Positions 1 through 5,466 of a stretch of 5,466 bases of DNA are shown one piece after another. Below the pieces are notes generated by a model. It made no database searches. It worked only from the letters and a program-made list of their open reading frames with translations, and was not told the origin of the DNA. Numbering within the stretch: the stretch's first letter is position 1; each line of letters starts with the position of its first letter. The position numbers and the translations under genes were made by a program. The stretch covers positions 1 to 5,466 of the forward strand of contig JAIOJO010000166.1 in assembly GCA_019911985.1 (NCBI GenBank), read 5' to 3'. This stretch comes from Sulfuricellaceae bacterium. Its GTDB lineage: Bacteria > Pseudomonadota > Gammaproteobacteria > Burkholderiales > UBA9220.

Positions 1-1023
1 CCAAACATTACGGCCTACCTCATCTCGCTGGGAATGGCGTACCGGGCGAAAGGGCTATTTGAACAGGCCATGAGCTGTTATTCGAGAGTGCTGGAGATCG
101 AACCGAGCTCCGCATCCGCCTATTTCGGCATAGGCAATACGCAGCAGTCCCAGGGCAAGCTGGATGAGGCGGCGAAGAGTTTTGCCAAAGCGCTGGAACT
201 GAACCCCGACTTTATCGAAGCGCGCTACAACCTGGCGAATCTTCAAAAATCCTTCGGCCACTATGCTGAAGCCATCGACAATTACCGGATCGCCGTCGCG
301 TCCAAGCCCGATTTCGCCGACGCTTACCACAACATGGGCAGCGCCTTACACGCAGCGGGAAAACCGGATGAAGCCTTGGACAGCTATCAGCGAGCCTTGT
401 GGCGCGGGCTGCCCGAGACTCACAACAATATCGGCAACGTCTATGTCGACAAGGGGGAACTCGATCTGGCGCTCAGCCATTATCGGCAGGCCATAGCCGC
501 GCAGCCGGATTACGCGGCCGCTTACAACAACATGGGAAACACGCTTCGCCAGTTGGGCCAATTCCAGGAAGCCGCAGCCGCATTCGACGTAGCCATACGA
601 ATCGCGCCGGACTACGCCGCCGCTCACCTCAACCTGGGTCACTTGCTGATGGACGAGCGCTCCATCGATGAAGCGGCGCGCCATTACGAAAAGGCCGTTT
701 CAATCGCGCCCGAGATGGCGGAAGCCTATTTCAACCTCGGTATTGCCCGGAACAAGCAGAACGACCTGCCGGCAGCAGGCGCCTGTTTTGAACAGGCCAT
801 CGCCCGTCGCCCGGACTATCTGGATGCCATCTATAACCTGGGGGTCGTCAATGGCCGCCTCATGCGCCTAGCCGAGGCGGAGCGCTGCTACCGGCAGGTT
901 CTGGACTTGGACCCCGGCTACGTAGACGCGCATATCAACCTTTCCGCGATCCTGATGGAGGACGGCCGTACCCAAGAGGCAAAGAGGCATATCGATCTGG
1001 CCTATCGCCAAAAAAACATATTC
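1..1023 (+). repeat. Tandem TPR array (about ten 34-residue units within the CDS)
   Basis: Units, numbered from the Met codon at 34, are: partial first unit to 26, then 27-60, 61-94, 95-128, 129-160, 161-194, 195-228, 229-262, 263-296 and 297-330. Most units end in a P-D-Y/F-like turn and restart with A-x-A-Y/H-x-N-L/M-G. The fifth unit is 32 rather than 34 residues: the G-to-G spacing between units four and five is two residues short, at ALWRGLPETHNNIG. Neighbouring units six and seven are very alike at their starts (PDYAAAYNNMG and PDYAAAHLNLG), suggesting duplication within the gene. More units may lie upstream of the window. Confidence 0.9.
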
Positions 1024-1983
1024 GAAAAACGTTCTTCAAGCGCAAGCAAAACGGTACTCGTACTTTTCGATGCCGGAAAAGGAAACATCAACCTCACCCA
1101 TTTGTTCGACGAAAAAGCGAACAACATCATCGATTGGATGATCGAATACGCGTCCGACGAACAAATCGGCGAATTGCCGGATTACGACCTGGTGTTCAAC
1201 GCGATGGGCGACCCGGATGTGACCGGAGATACCCGCGAACCGGTTAGCCGGTTTCTCGACGTGTGCGCAAAACCGCTGCTCAACCCTCCGGACAAGGTCG
1301 CGCGCACGGCGCGCAATAAACTGCCCGCCTTGCTCGAAGGAATAGGCAAGCTGCTGGTTCCGCCGGTCTGGCGCTTTGCCGACAGCACCGGCTGGGACGA
1401 ATCGGTCGCGGATCGGCTGCCGCTCTTGATCCGGCCGGTGCATACCCACGGCGGTGTCGGCATGGTGCTGACCAAAACCCCGGCCGAGCTGGCGCAGTAT
1501 AGATCCGAGCAGTCCGGCCCGGTGTACGTTTCCCATTTTATCGATTACCGTTCCGCCGATTCCTGGTACCGCAAGTACCGGATGATTTTCATCGACCGCA
1601 AGCCCTATCCCTATCACTTGGCGATTTCGCAAAACTGGATCGTGCACTATTACACGGCGGAAATGGAATCCAGCCCCTGGAAACTGGAAGAAGAGAAGGT
1701 ATTTCTCCAAGACCCGGAAACGGTGCTTGGCCAAGACGGCATGCAAGCCATCCAGGCTATCGGCGCCAGGATGGATCTCGATTACGCGGGCATCGACTTT
1801 TCCATCATGCCGGACGGACGAATATTGGTTTTCGAAGCCAATCCGACGATGCTGGTGCACCCGGAAAACCCCGCGGGTCCGCTTGCGCATAAGAATGTCT
1901 ACGTACAGCGGATATTCGACGCTTTTGAGGAATTGCTGAAACGCGCCATCTGCCCGCTCCGGCCGCCTTCCGAAATCGCCTAA
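1..1983 (+). CDS. TPR-repeat protein with C-terminal ATP-grasp-like ligase domain (5' end outside window)
   Basis: Residues are numbered from the Met codon at 34, but that is probably not the start: the frame is open to base 1 and the 11 upstream codons (PNITAYLISLG) form the first helix of a TPR. About ten 34-residue TPR units run to residue ~330, with the usual G8, Y/F, A20, A27 and P32 pattern. From ~339 the protein changes: a beta-strand (KTVLVLF), a pre-ATP-grasp-like segment ending in YDLVFNAMGDPD, a phosphate-loop-like RPVHTHGGVGM (467-477), a strand pair around SWYRKYRMIFID (510-521), and the metal-ligand region with D588 and E601-A-N603. This matches the ATP-grasp fold (RimK, D-Ala-D-Ala ligase), whose members join a carboxylate to an amine through an acyl-phosphate. 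I infer that the TPR solenoid recruits a protein or peptide partner. No signal peptide can be judged because the N-terminus is missing. The TPR assignment is certain, ATP-grasp is likely, and the substrate is unknown. Confidence 0.88.
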   Translation, partial: PNITAYLISLGMAYRAKGLFEQAMSCYSRVLEIEPSSASAYFGIGNTQQSQGKLDEAAKSFAKALELNPDFIEARYNLANLQKSFGHYAEAIDNYRIAVASKPDFADAYHNMGSALHAAGKPDEALDSYQRALWRGLPETHNNIGNVYVDKGELDLALSHYRQAIAAQPDYAAAYNNMGNTLRQLGQFQEAAAAFDVAIRIAPDYAAAHLNLGHLLMDERSIDEAARHYEKAVSIAPEMAEAYFNLGIARNKQNDLPAAGACFEQAIARRPDYLDAIYNLGVVNGRLMRLAEAERCYRQVLDLDPGYVDAHINLSAILMEDGRTQEAKRHIDLAYRQKNIFEKRSSSASKTVLVLFDAGKGNINLTHLFDEKANNIIDWMIEYASDEQIGELPDYDLVFNAMGDPDVTGDTREPVSRFLDVCAKPLLNPPDKVARTARNKLPALLEGIGKLLVPPVWRFADSTGWDESVADRLPLLIRPVHTHGGVGMVLTKTPAELAQYRSEQSGPVYVSHFIDYRSADSWYRKYRMIFIDRKPYPYHLAISQNWIVHYYTAEMESSPWKLEEEKVFLQDPETVLGQDGMQAIQAIGARMDLDYAGIDFSIMPDGRILVFEANPTMLVHPENPAGPLAHKNVYVQRIFDAFEELLKRAICPLRPPSEIA

Positions 1984-2011
1984 GCCGCCTAAGCTCTCTT
2001 GCCCGAGCCGC

Positions 2012-2308
2012 TTAGCGTCCCAACCAGCCCGCGCCGCCGGAGGCGATGAAACGCCACGCGCTCAAGCCCCGCGCCAGCCATTTTCCCAGGTGGATATTTT
2101 TCCGCCCCGCCACCACGGCGGCCGCCACGACTCCGCCTACCAGCACGGGGTGAGCGCGCAGATTGCGCAGCACTGCCACCCCGCCGTCTATCAGAGCGAC
2201 AGGCCGTTTCCATTGCGCCAGCGCATCGGCCACTGCTTCGCGCTGAAGCCCGGCCTTGACCACCAAACCGGCGCGCCGTTTACGGATTTTAATCAGGCGC
2301 TCGTTCAT
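2012..2308 (-). CDS. yqjK: YqjK-like small basic membrane protein
   Basis: A 98-residue protein. The N-terminus is strongly basic (MNERLIKIRKRRAGL) and is followed by an amphipathic stretch and one hydrophobic segment at about residues 54-68 (HPVLVGGVVAAAVVAG), then a short basic tail. This is the shape of the YqjK-like family, found last in the yqjD-yqjE-yqjK cluster of many proteobacteria. Its molecular role is not established. The ATG at 2308-2306 overlaps the stop of the yqjE-like gene in an ATGA, so translation is probably coupled and the start is well supported. The stop lies 28 bases from the end of the convergent TPR/ATP-grasp gene. The family call rests on position, size and the basic N-terminus more than on a strong motif. 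Confidence 0.78.
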   Translation of the reverse strand: MNERLIKIRKRRAGLVVKAGLQREAVADALAQWKRPVALIDGGVAVLRNLRAHPVLVGGVVAAAVVAGRKNIHLGKWLARGLSAWRFIASGGAGWLGR

Positions 2309-2685
2309 GGCCGGGGCGACAACAACTCGCGATCTTTCGCCAGCTCCGCCACGCTGGCGGAAAAAAGCGGGCTAGCCTGCCGCGACCGGTTGCGGAAAGC
2401 CAGCGCGGAAACGATCCCCACCGAAAAAAACAGCACAGTCAGTATGCCCAGCATCAGCAGGCGATGATCCCAAAAGGCGACGACGATAAAAACCGTCAGC
2501 AACAACACGCCCAAGCCCAGGCTAATCAACGCGAGCGCTCCGATCAACAGCAGTTGCTCAAGACGAATCCGCTCCTCCTCGATCTCGGTCACGAGAATTT
2601 CCAGGCGCGTCTGAACGATCCCGAGAACGGTGGAAGCCAGCGTCCCAAGCGATTGCATCAAGCCGTGGCCCTGATTTTCCGGCAT
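2305..2685 (-). CDS. yqjE: YqjE-like inner-membrane protein (phage-holin-3_6 superfamily)
   Basis: A 126-residue protein with an amphipathic N-terminal half containing a conserved-looking acidic helix (RLEILVTEIEEERIRLEQ, about 27-44), then two transmembrane segments at about 45-71 and 75-97, and a polar tail. The RLELLxxExxEE-type helix followed by a transmembrane hairpin is typical of YqjE proteins, which Pfam groups with phage holin family 3_6. Despite that name they are chromosomal housekeeping proteins, and nothing else phage-like is present. The ATG at 2685-2683 follows the yqjD-like stop by 6 bases, with an AGG in the end of the upstream gene as a likely ribosome-binding site. The stop overlaps the next start. 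The family is thought to act with YqjD at the inner membrane, but its activity is not known. Confidence 0.85.
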   Translation of the reverse strand: MPENQGHGLMQSLGTLASTVLGIVQTRLEILVTEIEEERIRLEQLLLIGALALISLGLGVLLLTVFIVVAFWDHRLLMLGILTVLFFSVGIVSALAFRNRSRQASPLFSASVAELAKDRELLSPRP

Positions 2686-2691
2686 GGAAGC

Positions 2692-3021
2692 TTACCTGCG
2701 GCCGATCAACAGGCCGATGACCAGGCCGACGGAAGCGGCTACGCCCACGGCTTTCCAGGGATTTTCCTGAACATAGTCGTCAGCCGCGCGCGCCGCTAGT
2801 TTGGTTTTAGCCCGGACATGGGCCTCGACTTCAGCCAAGCGCTCTTTGGCTTCGCGCAGGCTGTCCTGCACACGGGCGCGCACAGCGGCAACTTTTTCGC
2901 CGGTATCGCTGGCCGTGGCGCGGAGCAACTCTTCCGCATCGGCGACGACCACTTTAAAATCGGCAACCAGTTTTTCCTTGGTTACGGCTTCCGCTATTTC
3001 TTCGCTGTATTCGCTATTCAT
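2692..3021 (-). CDS. yqjD: YqjD/ElaB-type (DUF883) membrane-anchored ribosome-binding protein
   Basis: A 109-residue protein. Residues ~5-84 are charged, Ala/Glu/Lys/Arg-rich and almost free of helix breakers, as in a long helix or coiled coil. The C-terminal 24 residues (86-109) begin with the family signature ENPWKAVG and form a single Gly-rich transmembrane segment ending in RR. This is the DUF883 architecture of YqjD, ElaB and YgaM. In E. coli, YqjD is a tail-anchored inner-membrane protein that binds ribosomes through its N-terminal region in stationary phase and is under RpoS control. A good ribosome-binding site (AGAGGAA, 3032-3026) supports the ATG at 3021-3019. It heads a tight cluster with yqjE- and yqjK-like genes. 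Paralogues ElaB and YgaM cannot be excluded by sequence alone, but the neighbours favour YqjD. Confidence 0.9.
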   Translation of the reverse strand: MNSEYSEEIAEAVTKEKLVADFKVVVADAEELLRATASDTGEKVAAVRARVQDSLREAKERLAEVEAHVRAKTKLAARAADDYVQENPWKAVGVAASVGLVIGLLIGRR

Positions 3022-3106
3022 GATCTTCCTCTTTCACACTAAGTTAATAAGGTTAACGCTTTCATTTTAGCCGGATAAATTAATCGTTGCTGGGTTTTCT
3101 GGCGGT
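3022..3106 (-). promoter_or_regulatory. AT-rich intergenic region with candidate promoter for the yqjD-yqjE-yqjK cluster
   Basis: This 85-base gap between the ychJ-like stop and the yqjD-like start is clearly more AT-rich than the rest of the window. On the minus strand it holds CTAAAAT (3070-3064), a 5-of-6 match to a -10 hexamer, with a C just upstream as RpoS-type promoters often have. No good -35 lies 16-18 bases upstream, which also fits a sigma-S-type promoter. A start would fall near 3057 and give a leader of about 35 bases. A perfect GTTAA-N5-TTAAC inverted repeat (3043-3057) covers that point and could be an operator. All of this is inferred from motif matches. Confidence 0.4.
3026..3032 (-). 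promoter_or_regulatory. Ribosome-binding site of the yqjD-like gene
   Basis: On the minus strand AGAGGAA stands 4 bases before the ATG at 3021-3019. It is the best Shine-Dalgarno match in the window and fixes the start of the DUF883 gene. Confidence 0.75.
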
Positions 3107-3580
3107 CTAAGCGCAGCAGCGCTTGAATTTCTTGCCGCTGCCGCACGGGCAAGGCGCATTCCGTCCGACCTTGGCCGAGGTCTCCGCCCCCAGTTCGCCA
3201 TTCAGGTAAAACCATAGACTGCCCTCCTGCACGAAGCGGCTGGCCTCGCTTAATTTCCCCTCCTTCCCCTCGCATAAATAGCGCGCCGAAAACTCGACGA
3301 CGCCTTCGCTGTCGTCCGGCTGCCCTGCCTCCGTCCGCCTTACATCGAGGCCCTGCCATGCAAGCGTATCGGCTGCCAGGTTCAATTCGCCGGGCCGCGA
3401 ACTAGCGTGCCACGTCGCCAGCAGATAGGCTTCGTTTTTCAAAACATAGGCGCTGTAGCGGGAGCGCATCAAGGCTTCCGCCGTCGGCGCCGCAACGCCC
3501 CGTTCCAGATAATCGCCGCAGCACGCGGCAAACGACGTGCCGCTGCCGCACGGGCAATCCAGGGCGGCGCCGGAGCTCAT
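3107..3580 (-). CDS. ychJ: YchJ-family protein (UPF0225) with two SEC-C zinc-binding motifs
   Basis: A 157-residue protein, close to the usual YchJ length. An N-terminal metal-binding motif C9-P-C11-GSG...C20-C21 and a C-terminal SEC-C motif C144-P-C146-GSGKKFKRC155-C156 flank a central alpha/beta domain containing the family-typical MRSRYSAYV (38-46) and a tryptophan-rich middle (ATWHAS, LAWQGLDV). SEC-C motifs bind zinc, as in the SecA C-terminus, where they help contact SecB and ribosomes. The job of YchJ itself is not established. The ATG at 3580-3578 sits 7 bases after the TGA of the DNR-type regulator gene, in TGAG-CGGGAC-ATG, so the two are almost certainly co-transcribed. No cysteine of either motif is missing. 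There is no signal peptide, so it is cytoplasmic. Confidence 0.92.
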   Translation of the reverse strand: MSSGAALDCPCGSGTSFAACCGDYLERGVAAPTAEALMRSRYSAYVLKNEAYLLATWHASSRPGELNLAADTLAWQGLDVRRTEAGQPDDSEGVVEFSARYLCEGKEGKLSEASRFVQEGSLWFYLNGELGAETSAKVGRNAPCPCGSGKKFKRCCA

Positions 3581-3587
3581 GTCCCGC

Positions 3588-4280
3588 TCAACGGTCGTAG
3601 ACGCGCAGCGCGGCGACGTCGCTGACCGTTACGTTCCGGCCATCGACTGAAATCAGCCCTTCGCTGCTCAAATTATGCAAAATGCGGGAGAAGGTTTCCG
3701 GCGTCAAGTTCAGCCGGGAGGCGATAACCGCTTTGCCGGCCGGCAGGCTAAGGGTGGCGGGGCCATTTTCCGCTTCGCCGTGGAGATCGTTCTGCAGCAA
3801 GTAGCCGATCAGGCGCTGGGTGGACGAACGCAAGGTATAGGCCTCCACGTCTTGCACCAGTCCGTGCAAGCGCAGACTCAGGCCCGCCAGCATTTTCCGG
3901 CAAAACCCGGCGTCGCGGCCGATTTCCTCGAACACCGCCGCCTTGGCGATGTGCAGCAACAAGGAATCGTTCAAGGCTTGGGCATAAACCGGGTAGGGCT
4001 TTTCCATGAACATCACCGCTTCACCGAAGCTTTGGCCGGCATTGATGATTTCGACCACCTTTTCCGAACCGTTGGCGGAAGGCAAAGCCAATTTTACCTG
4101 ACCATGCACCACTAAATAAAAACCGTTCGACGGATCGCCCTTCTGGAAAACGATGGCGCCCCGCGCCAGGTTAAGTTCTCGGGTACGCTGGACGATGCGG
4201 GCCAATTCCTCGTCCGTCATGGTATTGAACAAGGGCAGATGCGACAGGATAGCTTGGGTTTTGGACGACGCGGCGCTCAT
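3588..4280 (-). CDS. CRP/FNR-family transcription regulator, DNR (nitric-oxide-responsive) type
   Basis: A 230-residue protein. Residues ~18-115 form a cyclic-nucleotide-binding-like sensor beta-roll, including GAIVFQKGDPSNGFYLVVHG (41-60) and FGEAVMFMEKP (85-95). A long dimerisation helix follows at about 122-148, then a winged helix-turn-helix at about 176-222. The recognition helix carries E195-T-F-S198-R199, the E-xx-SR pattern of FNR/DNR proteins that read TTGAT-N4-ATCAA sites. The FNR iron-sulfur cysteines are absent (Cys127 is the only cysteine), so it is not an oxygen-sensing FNR. FGEAVMFM, LSLRLHGLVQDVEAYTL and PETFSRILH are close to remembered Pseudomonas DNR sequence; DNR senses NO through haem. 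The start at 4280 is chosen because the frame's upstream extension runs through the neighbouring membrane gene. It lies 7 bases after that gene's stop. NO sensing is inferred. Confidence 0.88.
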   Translation of the reverse strand: MSAASSKTQAILSHLPLFNTMTDEELARIVQRTRELNLARGAIVFQKGDPSNGFYLVVHGQVKLALPSANGSEKVVEIINAGQSFGEAVMFMEKPYPVYAQALNDSLLLHIAKAAVFEEIGRDAGFCRKMLAGLSLRLHGLVQDVEAYTLRSSTQRLIGYLLQNDLHGEAENGPATLSLPAGKAVIASRLNLTPETFSRILHNLSSEGLISVDGRNVTVSDVAALRVYDR

Positions 4281-4292
4281 GGTTTTCTCATC
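4278..4292 (-). promoter_or_regulatory. Stop/ribosome-binding/start junction between the NnrS-like and regulator genes
   Basis: On the minus strand the order is AGA-TGA-GAAAACC-ATG. The TGA stop of the membrane protein (4290-4288) is embedded in the purine-rich stretch that would serve as ribosome-binding site for the regulator start (4280-4278). This indicates translational coupling and supports the chosen start. The same TGAG-N6-ATG layout recurs at 3590-3578. Confidence 0.55.
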
Positions 4293-5466
4293 TTGTGTTG
4301 GCAGAAACGGCCTGCCTGGCCTCGCGGGCAATGCGCCGGTAGCAAAATGCGGCGCGCAATAAATTATGCCACAAAGCCAAGGCGCTTGCGCCGAGCAAGA
4401 CCGCCGCCGGATACACCAAGGTCGGCAAAACAAGCGCGGCCAGCAGCGCCGCCAACGCCGCCAGATACAGCCACAACTGCCGCAGCGCCCAGGCTTCCGG
4501 CAGGATTTCCTTCATATTCGGAATAGCGCACTTGCCCTGCAAGCGGCTTTGCAAATGAAACCAGATCAGGAAGGGAACGATCTTATACAACATGCCGTTA
4601 ATCGCGCCCAAGGCGAAACCGGCTATTGTCAGCAGACCGGCGCTTAACTCAAGTTTGGCCTGCCAGCCCGGCGGCAGCATGCGCGCCGCCTCCCACAGCA
4701 CAATCGCGGCGATCAAGCTGAGCATGGATATGCGCCAAAACAACAGGGACGCATCGATCTGGCGCCGGCGGCGGCTGCGATGCAAGTGCAAGGTGCTCAG
4801 CGCAAAACCGGCCAAGGCGGCGGCCAGCCCGGCCTCGACCGCATAAGCCGCGATAGGGGGAGCATTCGCCGCCACGGCCAAGGTCTGCAGCATCAGCAAG
4901 CCGAATACGGCGGGAACCAGCCATCGGGTCAAGGGCGCGGGATAATTCGGCGTCAACTGGAACATCGGCACCACCTGATAAGCCAGGCCGATCAACAGCA
5001 GTCCAGTCCAACCCGCCAAGCCCCAGAGCGGATGCAGCGCGGACAGCGGCGCGTAAGAAACAATCGCAAAACCGCCCCGGTAGAGCGCCAAACCCATGCC
5101 AAGAGCGACCGCGACCGACAAGGCGGGCACGGCAAACGCCATTGCCCGCGTGGTCGCATTGCGCGCCGCCACCCGCCACAGTCCGGCCCCGACCGCCAGG
5201 ATAAAAGCGCCGAACCCGAGCGCCAAAAAAAACGCGGCGGCAAGATAAGCGCGTTCCCATCCTTGCCAGAAACCTAGCGCCAAGGACACGCTGCCCGCGA
5301 CCAAATGCAGGTGCACCAGCCAAGCAAGCAGCCGCGGATATTTTATCCGCGCGCCCGCCACCACCGGCAGCAACTGCATCATGGCGCCGCACATGGCCAT
5401 AGACAGAACGCCCAGCGTAAACAGGTGGACAATCGCCAGCGTCGCCGGAGCCTGCCGCTCCAGCAA
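4288..5466 (-). CDS. NnrS-like / haem-copper-oxidase-related polytopic membrane protein (5' end outside window)
   Basis: 392 codons are visible and the frame is open at the right edge, where the first codon is TTG, so the true start probably lies beyond the window. About eleven hydrophobic segments can be seen (roughly residues 10-36, 46-66, 73-97, 107-128, 144-168, 180-200, 206-226, 241-261, 274-300, 331-349 and 351-372). Histidines sit in or near them: H14 in IVHLFTLG, H52 and H54 in VHLHLVAG, H145 in ALHPLWG, H304 in WFHLQ. Polar motifs include MMQLLPVVAG, YQVVPMFQLTPNYP and MLYKIVPFLIWFHLQ. NnrS proteins are 12-helix haem/copper membrane proteins linked to nitrosative-stress tolerance, and the adjacent DNR-type regulator supports that relation. 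I cannot see the classic NnrS HAHEM motif, which may be in the missing part, nor an oxidase HPEVY motif. The polytopic membrane call is certain; NnrS relation is moderate. Confidence 0.72.
   Translation of the reverse strand: MLERQAPATLAIVHLFTLGVLSMAMCGAMMQLLPVVAGARIKYPRLLAWLVHLHLVAGSVSLALGFWQGWERAYLAAAFFLALGFGAFILAVGAGLWRVAARNATTRAMAFAVPALSVAVALGMGLALYRGGFAIVSYAPLSALHPLWGLAGWTGLLLIGLAYQVVPMFQLTPNYPAPLTRWLVPAVFGLLMLQTLAVAANAPPIAAYAVEAGLAAALAGFALSTLHLHRSRRRRQIDASLLFWRISMLSLIAAIVLWEAARMLPPGWQAKLELSAGLLTIAGFALGAINGMLYKIVPFLIWFHLQSRLQGKCAIPNMKEILPEAWALRQLWLYLAALAALLAALVLPTLVYPAAVLLGASALALWHNLLRAAFCYRRIAREARQAVSANTR

Noticed and set aside
34..36. ATG at 34 as the true start of the TPR protein
   Set aside because: The frame is open to base 1 and the 11 upstream codons complete a TPR first helix, so the gene begins outside the window.
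1036..1890. Long 284-codon reading frame antisense to the ATP-grasp half of the TPR gene
   Set aside because: Its translation is rich in His, Arg and Gln with no domain pattern, and it lies wholly opposite a gene with clear repeats and ATP-grasp motifs. It is a codon-bias shadow.
1989..2015. CTAAGC...GCTTAG inverted repeat in the convergent gap as a bidirectional terminator
   Set aside because: The stem is only 6 pairs with a 15-base loop and mismatched flanks, and there is no T-tract on either strand.
2305..2685. Phage holin, hence prophage remnant
   Set aside because: The family name covers chromosomal YqjE proteins, and the neighbours are the usual yqjD- and yqjK-like genes with no other phage gene.
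3109..3124. Hairpin AAGCGC-N4-GCGCTT at the end of the ychJ-like gene as a terminator
   Set aside because: The short perfect stem arises from the codons for the final Lys-Arg-Cys-Cys-Ala of the SEC-C motif and has no T-tract after it on the minus strand.
4281..4433. Longer start for the regulator (51 extra residues)
   Set aside because: The extension overlaps the end of the NnrS-like gene, is not part of the CRP/FNR fold, and the start at 4280 has a coupled ribosome-binding region and gives the normal family length.
4649..5392. 247-codon minus-strand frame and a 165-codon plus-strand frame inside the NnrS-like gene
   Set aside because: Both are Gly/Arg- or Gln/Arg-rich low-complexity translations overlapping a strongly hydrophobic, helix-patterned protein in another frame.

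Overview
This window looks like chromosomal DNA of a moderately GC-rich proteobacterium, probably beta- or gammaproteobacterial. The evidence is the YqjD-YqjE-YqjK trio, a YchJ protein, and a CRP/FNR regulator of the DNR (nitric-oxide) type beside a polytopic membrane protein. A facultative denitrifier or a nitric-oxide-exposed aerobe would fit, but the sequence does not fix the lineage. I see no mobile elements, CRISPR arrays, tRNAs or rRNAs. Coding density is very high: the only intergenic space above 30 bases is 3022-3106.

Left part (1-1983, + strand): one gene, open at the left edge. It encodes about ten tetratricopeptide repeats followed by a C-terminal ATP-grasp-like ligase domain. This fusion of a protein-binding solenoid with an ATP-dependent carboxylate ligase fold is the most unusual object here. 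Its substrate cannot be read from the sequence. It ends 28 bases from the convergent genes of the right part.

Right part (2012-5466, all - strand, so read from right to left): an NnrS-like polytopic membrane protein (cut by the window edge), a DNR-type CRP/FNR regulator, then a YchJ-family SEC-C protein. Each junction in this group has a 7-base gap and the same layout: the upstream TGA stop is part of the next gene's ribosome-binding region. After an 85-base AT-rich gap with a plausible promoter comes a second cluster, yqjD-like, yqjE-like and yqjK-like, the last two with a 4-base ATGA overlap. The first cluster suggests nitric oxide/nitrosative-stress sensing and handling. The second is the known inner-membrane stress module whose E. 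coli YqjD tethers ribosomes in stationary phase. No convincing terminator separates the clusters, so read-through from the first into the second is possible.
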